In this document: positions 1 to 6,728 of the stretch, one piece after another
How the letters are laid out: each line of letters opens with the position of its first letter
Numbering within the stretch: position 1 is the stretch's first letter
Assembly (NCBI GenBank): GCA_964511555.1
Contig: CAZEFR010000066.1
Span: 1 to 8,082, forward strand
Length of the DNA: 8,082 bases
Reading direction: 5' to 3'
Origin: CAIZGX01 sp964511555
Lineage (GTDB): Bacteria; Bacteroidota; Bacteroidia; Flavobacteriales_D; Sanyastnellaceae
Notes under the pieces: generated by a model
Seen by the model: the letters and a program-made list of their open reading frames with translations, nothing else
What the model was told of the DNA's origin: nothing
Databases searched by the model: none
Translations under genes and position numbers: made by a program

Positions 1-61
1 TTCGAACCAGTGACCCTCTGCTTGTAAGGCAGATGCTCTGAACCAGCTGAGCTAAACTCCC
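1..61 (-). tRNA. tRNA-Val (anticodon TAC), 3' end cut by window edge
   Basis: Read on the minus strand, the 5' acceptor half is GGGAGTT (61-55), followed by T8-A9, a D arm closed by GCTC/GAGC, and an anticodon stem TCTGC/GCAGA around the loop CTTACAA. This gives anticodon TAC (plus-strand 24-26), which reads valine codons. The variable loop GGGTC, the T-stem strand ACTGG and the start of the T loop (TTCGAA) follow. The other half of the T arm and the 3' acceptor strand lie outside the window, so about 61 of roughly 75 nucleotides are present. A dedicated promoter lies immediately upstream. Further tRNAs may follow beyond the left edge. Confidence 0.95.
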
Positions 62-78
62 TTCCGTTTTCAGGAGTG

Positions 79-110
79 CAAATATAGAAAGCGTATTTGA
101 ATCTCCCAAA
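79..110 (-). promoter_or_regulatory. Bacteroidota-type promoter for tRNA-Val
   Basis: On the minus strand a -33 element TTTG (110-107) is followed after 20 bp by TATATTTG (86-79), an exact match to the Bacteroidota -7 consensus TAnnTTTG. Transcription would start near 75, leaving a leader of about 14 nt before the mature tRNA 5' end at 61. The sequence just after the -7 box is CACTCC, close to that at the tRNA-Thr promoter. It lies in the short gap after the DUF5606 gene, so the tRNA need not depend on read-through from that gene. Confidence 0.8.
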
Positions 111-114
111 AAAA

Positions 115-549
115 TTATGCGTTTTCTTCCGATTCTTCAGCTGAGCTTTCTTCAGATGTCTCGAAATCAAGCATATCGCTACTTTTTAGAAGTCCGTACC
201 AGCTAAATAATTTCTTAATATCACTATCGTAAACGCGATCTTCATCAAAGTCAGGAAGAATTTTTTTGAATTCTTCTCGCAATGCAGCTCCTGTCAAATT
301 GCTCGATGGACCTTCAGCATCTCCGTAAATATTTTTCATAAGTGATAGAACCTTCTTCAAAGGTACATCCTCTTCGTAAGTGAACATGCTTATATCTGCC
401 AAGGTGCTTACGCGTTGTGAACTTAATATTGGCTGACGTTTTCCATCTACCAAAGATTCAGCAACTACAGCAACCTTTCCTGCTGATACTACTTTAAATA
501 ATCCGGATTTACCCGAAACTGAAATAATTTTTTCCAACTCTGTTGCCAT
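115..549 (-). CDS. DUF5606 family protein (function unknown)
   Basis: This 144-residue protein matches the DUF5606 family as I remember it, a small soluble family found in Bacteroidota. The N-terminal part (about 4-75) carries the typical pattern LEKIISVSGKSGLFKVV, then AESLVDGKRQPI, then ISMFTYEEDVPL, which looks like a compact beta-rich fold. A second, more helical segment follows (about 86-122). The last 16 or so residues are a disordered, acidic Ser/Glu tail. There is no signal peptide or membrane segment, so it should be cytoplasmic. Length fits the family. The ATG start is supported by a promoter whose predicted start site lies about 17 nt upstream. It stands divergently from the asparaginase gene. 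No molecular function is established to my knowledge, and none is assigned here. Confidence 0.85.
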   Translation of the reverse strand: MATELEKIISVSGKSGLFKVVSAGKVAVVAESLVDGKRQPILSSQRVSTLADISMFTYEEDVPLKKVLSLMKNIYGDAEGPSSNLTGAALREEFKKILPDFDEDRVYDSDIKKLFSWYGLLKSSDMLDFETSEESSAEESEENA

Positions 550-569
550 ATTTTTATTTTGAATGGGGG

Positions 570-602
570 CAAATCTAATCAGTTCGAATAGAAAATTATC
601 AA
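570..602 (-). promoter_or_regulatory. Bacteroidota-type promoter for the DUF5606 gene
   Basis: On the minus strand TAGATTTG (577-570) matches the -7 consensus TAnnTTTG exactly. The best -33 candidate is TTG at 602-600, with a 22 bp spacer, slightly longer than the usual 19-21. The predicted start site near 566 gives a short leader before the ATG at 549. CCCCC follows the -7 box directly. It sits in the 87 bp divergent region shared with the asparaginase gene, for which I see only a poor -7-like stretch (TAATTTTT at 612-619). Confidence 0.6.
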
Positions 603-636
603 TTAGTCGTATAATTTTTCTCTCTAACTTGGTCCC

Positions 637-1659
637 ATGAATGCAAACATTCTTATTCTTTACGCTGGAGGAACCATAGGGATGTGGGAAGATCCGGCTA
701 CTGGGACGCTCATTCCTCTTGACCTAAAAGACCTCAACAAATACCTGCCAGAAATACAAGGGCTCAATGTGAACTATGAAGGCATTTCTTTGAAAACGCC
801 GATAGACAGCGCTGAACTTACTCCAACTGTGTGGACGGAATTGGTTGAAATAATTGAGGCTCAGCACTTAAAGTTTGATGGGTTTGTAATTCTACATGGC
901 ACAGATACAATGGCATATACAGCCTCTGCCTTGAGTTTCATGATTCAGGGGTTGAATAAACCAATTATTCTAACCGGATCGCAACTTCCCTTGGGAAGAC
1001 TGCGCACTGATGGACGAGAAAATTTTATTACGGCAATTGAAATAGCTTCAAAAAGAAAGAATAACAAACCGTTGGTTCAAGAAGTTGCAATTTGTTTTGG
1101 AGAGCGTCTTATGCGCGGAAACCGCAGTTGGAAGGCCAATACAGAAATTTTTGATGCGTTCGACTCGCCGAATTATGGAAATCTCGCAACAATCGGAACG
1201 CATATTATTTTCAACGAGCAACTCCTATTTAGATCGAATAAGCCATTGAAGTTTATCAAAGAAATGACCGAAGGCGTTGGCGTATTGAAGTTGTATCCCG
1301 GAATTCTTCCATCATCAATTGAATACGCATTGGCCCGACCAAACATGAAGGTGTGTATCATCGAATCCTTCGGAGCAGGTAACGTACCTCGCAACGAAGA
1401 ATTTTTGGATGTATTCAAAAAAGCTGTTGATCGCGGTGTTTCAATAATTAATATTTCTCAATGTAAACGCGGAAGAGTGGATGAGCGGTTGTACAAAACA
1501 GGAAAAGCCTTTGCTGAGGCAGGCGCTATTTTCGGTTATGATTTAACGTTTGAAGCAGCAATCACGAAGAGTATGTACCTGTTGGCTCAAGGGTTTCAGG
1601 GGAAGAGTTTTCGAGATGCGCTTCTAGAAAATATCGCTGGCGAGCTCAGTGAAACATAA
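637..1659 (+). CDS. ansA: Type I (cytoplasmic) L-asparaginase
   Basis: Hydrolyses L-asparagine to aspartate and ammonia. The 340-residue length and domain order fit bacterial type I asparaginases: a large N-terminal catalytic domain and a smaller C-terminal domain from about residue 215. The first active-site motif is AGGTIG with nucleophile T13. The substrate-binding pair D57-S58 lies in PIDSAE. The second motif, HGTDTMAYTA (87-96), supplies T89 and D90, and the catalytic lysine is probably K166 in MRGNRSWKAN. All expected catalytic residues are present. No signal peptide is seen, which fits the cytoplasmic rather than periplasmic type II enzyme. The ATG is the first possible start before the AGGTIG motif and has no Shine-Dalgarno sequence, as is usual in this phylum. 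The next gene starts 39 bp downstream on the same strand. Confidence 0.95.
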   Translation: MNANILILYAGGTIGMWEDPATGTLIPLDLKDLNKYLPEIQGLNVNYEGISLKTPIDSAELTPTVWTELVEIIEAQHLKFDGFVILHGTDTMAYTASALSFMIQGLNKPIILTGSQLPLGRLRTDGRENFITAIEIASKRKNNKPLVQEVAICFGERLMRGNRSWKANTEIFDAFDSPNYGNLATIGTHIIFNEQLLFRSNKPLKFIKEMTEGVGVLKLYPGILPSSIEYALARPNMKVCIIESFGAGNVPRNEEFLDVFKKAVDRGVSIINISQCKRGRVDERLYKTGKAFAEAGAIFGYDLTFEAAITKSMYLLAQGFQGKSFRDALLENIAGELSET

Positions 1660-1664
1660 TTAAC

Positions 1665-1670
1665 AGGAGA
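1665..1670 (+). promoter_or_regulatory. Shine-Dalgarno-like AGGAGA of uncertain use
   Basis: AGGAGA lies just after the asparaginase stop codon. It is 28 nt from the ATG chosen for the next gene, too far for normal pairing, but 7-8 nt before an in-frame ATT at 1678. Strong Shine-Dalgarno motifs are uncommon in Bacteroidota, so it may be coincidental. Confidence 0.3.
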
Positions 1671-1698
1671 TTTAAAAATTGATTCGTACTTTCGTGGA

Positions 1699-3933
1699 AT
1701 GCGTATAATGCTTGCTTTGCTCGTTTTTGTACTTTTCACCATAACTACCTTCGGGCAGTTCGTGACGAATGGAAGTGCCTTTGCAACAGGTCCCAATTGT
1801 TTCACCCTCACTCCGCCAATTAATACTCAAAATGGTTCTGTATGGTCCACTTCAACCATAGATTTGAATCAAAGCTTCGATTTGAATTTCACAATGAGTT
1901 TCGGATTTAATGATTCCGGTGCAGATGGCAATTGCTTTATACTTCAACCTGCCGGAACAAATGTACTTGGCATTGGAGGAGGGGGGCTAGGTTTTGAAGG
2001 ATTACCGATAGGATTCGCCGTTGAATTTGATACGTTCAGCAATGGAAACCCAAATAATGACCCTTGGTATGATCACATTGCATTTTTAAGAAATGGAAGT
2101 GTGAATCACAATTCGCCAAACAACCTCGCTGGTCCGGTGCAAGCGAACGCCAACAATGCAAACATTGAAGATAATGCAAGTCACCAAGTTCGAATGGTTT
2201 GGGATGCGCCTTCCTTTACCTACAGCTGCTACTTCGATTGCAATCTAAGATTAAGTGCAACAATTGATCTGGTTAACTCGGTTTTCTTGGGTAACCCTAT
2301 TGTTTACTATGGTTTTACAGGCAGTACCGGCGGCAGCAATAATCTTCAAACTGTGTGTCTCCCGGCAAGCGTTAACCCTCTTGTAACTCCACAGCCCGTC
2401 TGTGATGGTGGTATTCTAACACTCAACGCCCCTTCAAATGCCGTTTCAAATATTCAATGGGAACCGGCAGGGATAATAGATAATCCGAATGCCTCAACCA
2501 TAAACGCTGTTTTGATTTCGGACACCACATTCACTATTTCTTACTCTGACTTTTGTGGCATACCTCACCAATACTCTGTTCTTGCAACCACTCTTCCCTA
2601 CCCGAACATTACTGTTCCATTAGATTCTATTGTTTGCGAAAACAGTGTGTTAACACTTAATGCCCAAGTTTCTGGTTCGTTTACAAGTATGATTTGGACC
2701 ACAAACACAGGAACGATTTTGAGTGGACAAACAACCACAGCTCCATCGGTAACAGGTGCGGGAACATACACTTACACTGCGTTTAACGGAAGCTGCAGTG
2801 TTAGTGATGCAGTTATTGTCTCTGAATTATCGTACCCTACTGCCAATTGGGCCGATAGTGTGTACTTCTGCTCGGGTGAGAGTCTTCTACTGGACCCAAT
2901 CTCAAACGCGAGTGCGTTCATTTGGACATTAGACGGTTCGACTAATTCAACTTTCCCAATTTCTTCCGGAGGAAACTACTCGGTTCAGTTGTTCAATGAT
3001 TTCTGCGCAATAACGGAAAGCATTATTGCATTCGAAGTTTCTCCGCCGACTTTATACATCGGAGAAGATCAATTTCTCTGCATCGGTGAAACAGCGACAA
3101 TCAACTCGAACTTAACTGGACTTTGGAGTATTGGAGGAGTCTCTTCTCAAATCACGACAACTTCATCAGGTTCATTTTATCAGACATTGAACACACTCGG
3201 CTGTATAAGTTCAGACACGGTGAACATTACCTTTCAATTCCCTCCGATTGTTTCTCTCGGAAATGACACTACTATTTGTGAAGGAACTACTTTAAATCTT
3301 AATGCAGGTGCTCCTGGCACCTGGAGCACGGGGAACTTTGCAACATTGTTGCCTGTAAGTTCACCTGGAAACTATAGCGTTATTGTGAATGACGGCGTTT
3401 GCGTTTCGCTCGATAGCATTAACATCTACTTGGATTTTGCACCTCTTGATGTTCTACCAGACTCGATAACGAATTGCTCTGACATCCCTATTGTATTGAA
3501 TGCTGGAGAAAATTTAGCTGAATCTTTTAGTTGGAGCACTTCTGAAACGACGTCTTCAATAACTCCAACCGTATCTGGCACATACACTTTAGTCTCAACC
3601 AATTATTGCGGAACACGCACTGAAAACATCGAGATTACATATGAAAAATGTGAGTATACTCTCTTTGTCCCCAATAGCTTCACTCCGAATAATGACGGAG
3701 TAAATGACGTTTGGTTCCCTGTTTTTGACGAACTCGAAGTTGTTGAAATCACTGTCTTTGATCGTTGGGGCAAGATTATTTTCGAAGGGAACAAAAACAA
3801 TTTTTATTGGTCTGGAAATGTGCGAAACGGAGATCATTACGCTCAAGACGGAACTTATGCTTATCGAATTTTATACAAGTCTAAATTTGGAGACAGTGAA
3901 ATAATCTTCGGGCACGTTCTTCTATCTCGATAG
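1699..3933 (+). CDS. Secreted L-type lectin / Ig-like repeat protein with T9SS type B sorting domain
   Basis: A 744-residue surface or secreted protein. Residues 1-20 form a signal peptide with a long hydrophobic core ending TTFGQ, the likely cleavage site. Residues about 21-220 resemble an L-type (legume-like) lectin domain: IGFAVEFDTF (104-113) holds the metal-site-like Glu/Asp pair, followed by DPWYDHIAF (121-129) and a Gly-rich loop at 91-101. Six Ig/PKD-like repeats follow, each with one Cys pair: C235/C286, C313/C366, C391/C436, C461/C502, C527/C568 and C593/C637. Residues about 655-744 are the gliding-motility-associated (CHU_C, type B) sorting domain: FVPNSFTPNNDGVNDVW, VFDRWG, then QDGTYAYRI. 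It should pass the inner membrane by Sec and the outer membrane by the type IX system. An adhesin or glycan-binding role is inferred; the ligand is unknown. The ATG gives a clean signal peptide. Confidence 0.88.
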   Translation: MRIMLALLVFVLFTITTFGQFVTNGSAFATGPNCFTLTPPINTQNGSVWSTSTIDLNQSFDLNFTMSFGFNDSGADGNCFILQPAGTNVLGIGGGGLGFEGLPIGFAVEFDTFSNGNPNNDPWYDHIAFLRNGSVNHNSPNNLAGPVQANANNANIEDNASHQVRMVWDAPSFTYSCYFDCNLRLSATIDLVNSVFLGNPIVYYGFTGSTGGSNNLQTVCLPASVNPLVTPQPVCDGGILTLNAPSNAVSNIQWEPAGIIDNPNASTINAVLISDTTFTISYSDFCGIPHQYSVLATTLPYPNITVPLDSIVCENSVLTLNAQVSGSFTSMIWTTNTGTILSGQTTTAPSVTGAGTYTYTAFNGSCSVSDAVIVSELSYPTANWADSVYFCSGESLLLDPISNASAFIWTLDGSTNSTFPISSGGNYSVQLFNDFCAITESIIAFEVSPPTLYIGEDQFLCIGETATINSNLTGLWSIGGVSSQITTTSSGSFYQTLNTLGCISSDTVNITFQFPPIVSLGNDTTICEGTTLNLNAGAPGTWSTGNFATLLPVSSPGNYSVIVNDGVCVSLDSINIYLDFAPLDVLPDSITNCSDIPIVLNAGENLAESFSWSTSETTSSITPTVSGTYTLVSTNYCGTRTENIEITYEKCEYTLFVPNSFTPNNDGVNDVWFPVFDELEVVEITVFDRWGKIIFEGNKNNFYWSGNVRNGDHYAQDGTYAYRILYKSKFGDSEIIFGHVLLSR

Positions 3934-4108
3934 GCCTCGCTTTCATTCGTTATAAGAACTTTCAGCATAAACCTCGGGCTCTTACCACCTTTAGTTATCG
4001 CGGTTTTTCAAAATTATTCCACTCTGACAAATCAATTATTATATGTTATTGACATAAGTGCTCTTCGGAATTTCAAAATGCAAATTTGAAATTTGAAAAA
4101 TAAAAACA
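3934..4108. other. Intergenic region with no clear terminator or promoter
   Basis: A 175 bp gap between the surface-protein gene and the ComEA-like gene. I see no GC-rich hairpin with a T tract and no exact TTTG-N19-TAnnTTTG promoter. The nearest -7-like octamer is CAAATTTG (4081-4088), one mismatch from consensus, but it lacks a -33 element at the right distance. The only clear structure is the AT-rich inverted repeat at 4069-4093. Confidence 0.5.
4069..4093. repeat. AT-rich inverted repeat upstream of the ComEA-like gene
   Basis: AATTTCAAA (4069-4077) and TTTGAAATT (4085-4093) are perfect 9 bp inverted arms around a 7 nt loop, ending 15 bp before the ATG at 4109. It could be a protein-binding site or a weak leader hairpin, but such AT-rich symmetry also arises by chance. 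Confidence 0.5.
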
Positions 4109-4744
4109 ATGAAAACACCATTGCTTTCAAGAGATCAAAGAGTAAGTATTCTAATCTGGATTTCCCTGGCACTGTGCTACCTCACTTACAAAGAAATTGC
4201 AGCATTTTACTATCCTGTAAGTTCTGTGTTCATTGAATATGACATGGCTCCCATACCTGCAACAGATTCTTCAATAAGTGCTGAACAATCGACGGCGTTT
4301 CAAAGCGAAATATTAAGCATTGAAATTAACAGCGCCGATTCAGTTGAATTTGTGAAATTGAAAATACCCAGTTATCTCGTATCAAAAATTCTCACATACC
4401 GAAATCAACTGGGAGGTTTCGCCAGTAGCTTCCAACTTCTAGACATATATCACTTCCCCGAAAACATCTTCGAGCGAATTCACCCATTTCTCAAGGTCGA
4501 CACATCGCGAATAAAACCTCTCGGAATAAATTCAAAATCTGAAGAAGAACTCGCTCTTCACCCTTACCTAAGTTACAAAGAAGCCAAAGCAATTGCACTT
4601 TATCGAAAGAACAATGGGAATATTTCAAGCCAAGATGAATTCGACAAAATAATTGCAATTCCTGACGAAACAAAAGAGCGATTAAAACCTTACCTTGCAA
4701 AGGATTTTCAATCTTATGCAAACACTACAGGAAAGAGTCCGTGA
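4109..4744 (+). CDS. Membrane-anchored helix-hairpin-helix (ComEA-like) protein
   Basis: A 211-residue protein with one N-terminal hydrophobic segment (about 13-27, VSILIWISLALCYLT), a variable linker to about residue 70, and two copies of a ComEA-like helix-hairpin-helix unit. The first (about 71-130) runs IEINSADSVEFVKLKIP, then ILTYRNQLGGF. The second (about 140-199) is INSKSEEELALHPYLS, then AIALYRKNNGNI. ComEA-type proteins bind double-stranded DNA outside the inner membrane and pull it in during natural transformation. The family resemblance is clear, but many Bacteroidota paralogues are annotated only as helix-hairpin-helix proteins, so a competence role is inferred. The A-rich leader before the ATG is typical of the phylum. 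Its 3' end overlaps the start of apt by 29 bp, suggesting co-transcription and translational coupling. Confidence 0.8.
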   Translation: MKTPLLSRDQRVSILIWISLALCYLTYKEIAAFYYPVSSVFIEYDMAPIPATDSSISAEQSTAFQSEILSIEINSADSVEFVKLKIPSYLVSKILTYRNQLGGFASSFQLLDIYHFPENIFERIHPFLKVDTSRIKPLGINSKSEEELALHPYLSYKEAKAIALYRKNNGNISSQDEFDKIIAIPDETKERLKPYLAKDFQSYANTTGKSP

Positions 4745-5249
4745 ACTCATAATTGACACCCCGAATTTCCCAATTGAAGGTATCATTTTCAAAGACATTT
4801 TGCCCCTATTTCGTCATTCTAATTTGATAAAAGAATTGATAACTGAAATGGCTAAGGAGTTAAAACCTCATAATCCAACAGCTCTAGTGGCTATGGAGAG
4901 CCGAGGATTTCTTTTGGGAATGCCCCTCGCGCTTGAACTAAACATTCCATTTATCTGCATTCGAAAAAAAGGCAAGCTTCCCGGCGCTGTGAGTGGCATC
5001 TCTTATTCTCTCGAATATGGAGACGCCGAGATCGAAATTCAAAAATCAGCATTATCCACTTCGGACCGCGTAATTCTTCATGACGATGTTCTTGCGACCG
5101 GAGGAACAGCCAATGCGGCGGCGAAGCTTATTCGAAGTACAGGAGCTCAACTCGTAGCTTTTTCGTTTCTTATGGAATTAAATTTTCTAAATGGACGAAA
5201 AATCATTGGTTTGAATAACACAGACATCCATACTTTTGCACAGTTTTAA
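4716..5249 (+). CDS. apt: Adenine phosphoribosyltransferase
   Basis: Purine salvage enzyme joining adenine and PRPP to give AMP and pyrophosphate in the cytoplasm. At 177 residues it has the normal family length. Signatures in order are NFPIEGIIFKDI (17-28), ESRGFLLG (61-68), RKKGKLPG (83-90), EYGDAEIEIQ (100-109) and the PRPP-binding loop VILHDDVLATGGTA (119-132). I chose the ATG at 4716: an in-frame TTG at 4695 would add seven residues unlike the family and deepen the overlap with the upstream gene. A weak AAGGA lies about 11 nt before this ATG. It overlaps the ComEA-like gene by 29 bp and is followed after 19 bp by an acyl-CoA dehydrogenase. No promoter of its own is seen, so it is probably expressed from upstream. 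Confidence 0.95.
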   Translation: MQTLQERVRELIIDTPNFPIEGIIFKDILPLFRHSNLIKELITEMAKELKPHNPTALVAMESRGFLLGMPLALELNIPFICIRKKGKLPGAVSGISYSLEYGDAEIEIQKSALSTSDRVILHDDVLATGGTANAAAKLIRSTGAQLVAFSFLMELNFLNGRKIIGLNNTDIHTFAQF

Positions 5250-5268
5250 GAACTAGAATAACTAAACC

Positions 5269-6408
5269 ATGAACTTCAAACAAGAAGAAAGCGAAGCAAT
5301 GATCTCGCAAATGGTGCGTGACTTCGCTGAAAAAGAAATCAGACCGAATGTTATGCACTGGGATGAAGAACAAATTTTTCCCAAAGAATTATTCCACAAG
5401 ATGGGTGAACTCGGCCTTATGGGCGTGCTTGTCCCTTCGGCCTACGGCGGAGCTGGATTAGGATACTACGAGTACATTTCATGTATCGTTGAAATATCCA
5501 AAGTTTGTGGTTCGATTGGATTAAGCGTTGCCGCGCACAATTCACTTTGTACGAATCACATATTGGAATTCGGAAACGAAGAACAGAAACAAAAATACCT
5601 TCCGAAATTAGCTTCGGGCGAATGGGTTGGCGCCTGGGGATTAACTGAGGCGAATACTGGTTCAGATGCTATGCGCATGAAGTGTACTGCAGTAAAAGAC
5701 GGTGATCATTGGGTCATCAATGGTACTAAGAACTGGATCACCCATGGAATCAGCGGTGAAGTTGCAGTTGTGCTTGTTCGTACTGGCGATCTTCTAGATT
5801 CCCATGGAATCACTGCCTTCATTGTTGAAAGGGACACCCCTGGTTTCCGTGGAGGAAAGAAGGAAAACAAATTGGGAATGCGAGCGTCGGAAACCGCAGA
5901 GCTTATATTCGAAGATTGTCGCATTCACGAAAGTCAGATTTTAGGAAAAGTTGGAGATGGATTCGTTCAAGCCATGAAAATTCTAGATGGTGGAAGAATC
6001 AGTATTGGAGCTCTTTCCCTTGGCATAGCAAAAGGCGCTTACGAAGCCGCTGTTCAGTATTCGAAAGAAAGAGAACAATTCGGCAAGCCAATTTCTCAAT
6101 TCCAAGCCATCGCATTTAAGATTGCAGATATGAGCACCGATATTGAAGCGGCGGAATTGCTTCTTCTTCAAGCGGCGCACTTGAAAAACAGCAAAAAGAA
6201 ACTCACCAAAGAATCGGCTATGGCGAAGTATTATGCTTCTGAAGTAGCGGTGCGCGTAGCAACAGAAGCTGTTCAGATTTTTGGTGGTTATGGCTACACG
6301 AAAGACTTCCCAGTTGAGAAATTCTATCGTGATTCTAAGCTTTGTACCATTGGTGAAGGAACCTCTGAAATTCAAAAATTAGTAATTTCTAGAGAAATTC
6401 TTAAATAA
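5269..6408 (+). CDS. Acyl-CoA dehydrogenase family protein
   Basis: FAD-dependent enzyme that oxidises an acyl-CoA to the trans-2-enoyl-CoA, passing electrons to electron transfer flavoprotein. It has 379 residues, the normal length for the short/medium-chain type. The N-terminal helical domain spans about 1-120, the beta domain about 121-230 with the flavin-binding signature GAWGLTEANTGSDA (121-134), and the C-terminal helical domain 235-379. The family motifs EREQFGKPISQFQA (267-280) and FGGYGYTKDFPVEKFYRD (338-355) are present. The likely catalytic base is E363 in IGEGTSEIQ, the position used by short- and medium-chain and butyryl-CoA enzymes. Chain-length preference cannot be read from sequence: a butyryl/short-chain role in beta-oxidation is likely, but branched-chain amino acid degradation is possible. 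It follows apt by 19 bp; its stop codon abuts the rpsU promoter. Confidence 0.93.
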   Translation: MNFKQEESEAMISQMVRDFAEKEIRPNVMHWDEEQIFPKELFHKMGELGLMGVLVPSAYGGAGLGYYEYISCIVEISKVCGSIGLSVAAHNSLCTNHILEFGNEEQKQKYLPKLASGEWVGAWGLTEANTGSDAMRMKCTAVKDGDHWVINGTKNWITHGISGEVAVVLVRTGDLLDSHGITAFIVERDTPGFRGGKKENKLGMRASETAELIFEDCRIHESQILGKVGDGFVQAMKILDGGRISIGALSLGIAKGAYEAAVQYSKEREQFGKPISQFQAIAFKIADMSTDIEAAELLLLQAAHLKNSKKKLTKESAMAKYYASEVAVRVATEAVQIFGGYGYTKDFPVEKFYRDSKLCTIGEGTSEIQKLVISREILK

Positions 6409-6410
6409 GA

Positions 6411-6441
6411 TTTGGAGAATCGAAAAAGTTCATTACTTTTG
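6411..6441 (+). promoter_or_regulatory. Bacteroidota-type promoter for rpsU
   Basis: TTTG (6411-6414), a 19 bp spacer and TACTTTTG (6434-6441) match the -33/-7 consensus exactly. The predicted start near 6445 leaves a leader of about 25 nt rich in A before the ATG at 6470. The -33 box begins two bases after the acyl-CoA dehydrogenase stop codon, marking the start of a new transcription unit. The sequence after the -7 box is TCGCCC, C-rich like that at the tRNA promoters. Confidence 0.85.
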
Positions 6442-6469
6442 TCGCCCAATTAAAGAAACAGAAAAAGAC

Positions 6470-6664
6470 ATGTTAATTATTCCAGTAAAAGAAGGCGAAA
6501 GCATCGACAAGGCACTTAAGAAGTTCAAAAAGAAATTTGAAAGAACGGGTGTTGTTAAAGAATTGCGTGCTCGTCAACAATTCACTAAGAAGAGTGTTCG
6601 TCGTCGTGACGAAATAAAACATGCTGTTTACATTGCTGCAATGAAGCGTGAAGAGAATTCTTAA
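6470..6664 (+). CDS. rpsU: 30S ribosomal protein S21
   Basis: A 64-residue, strongly basic protein with the S21 pattern: MLIIPVKEGESIDKALKKFKKKFERTGVVKELR at the start, then a Lys/Arg-rich stretch (TKKSVRRRDEIK). S21 sits on the platform of the small subunit near the 3' end of 16S rRNA and helps initiation; in Bacteroidota it has been reported to take part in hiding the anti-Shine-Dalgarno sequence, which fits the near absence of Shine-Dalgarno motifs here. Length is normal for the phylum. It has its own consensus promoter and a strong terminator 21 bp after the stop, so it is probably a mainly monocistronic, highly expressed unit. Confidence 0.97.
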   Translation: MLIIPVKEGESIDKALKKFKKKFERTGVVKELRARQQFTKKSVRRRDEIKHAVYIAAMKREENS

Positions 6665-6685
6665 TTGAATTAAACAATATTTATG

Positions 6686-6717
6686 AAAGGTCTTGGGTTA
6701 TCCCAAGACCTTTTTTT
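6686..6717 (+). terminator. Intrinsic terminator of rpsU
   Basis: AAAGGTCTTGGG (6686-6697) pairs perfectly with CCCAAGACCTTT (6702-6713) around the loop TTAT. The T tract runs from 6711 to 6717, followed by ATTTT. The 12 bp stem, tetraloop and T run make it a strong rho-independent terminator. It ends 11 bp before the start codon chosen for the recombinase gene. Confidence 0.93.
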
Positions 6718-6728
6718 ATTTTCACCAA

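Noticed and set aside
612..619. TAATTTTT as a -7 box for the asparaginase gene.
   Set aside because: It lacks the final G and has no TTG/TTTG at 19-21 bp upstream, so it is not supported as a promoter.
1975..1986. G-rich run with six consecutive Gs in the lectin domain, a possible phase-variation tract.
   Set aside because: Six Gs are short for slippage switching, and the run encodes a Gly-rich loop in keeping with the domain.
2390..3660. Tandem DNA repeats within the surface-protein gene.
   Set aside because: The repetition is visible only as protein-level domain repeats with paired cysteines; I see no near-identical DNA repeat units.
5983..6375. A 130-codon open frame on the minus strand inside the acyl-CoA dehydrogenase gene, and similar antisense frames at 1173-1418, 3595-3846, 4491-4721 and 7665-7856.
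   Set aside because: They lie opposite well-recognised genes, show no family resemblance and have low-quality, biased amino acid composition; they are shadows of the real frames.
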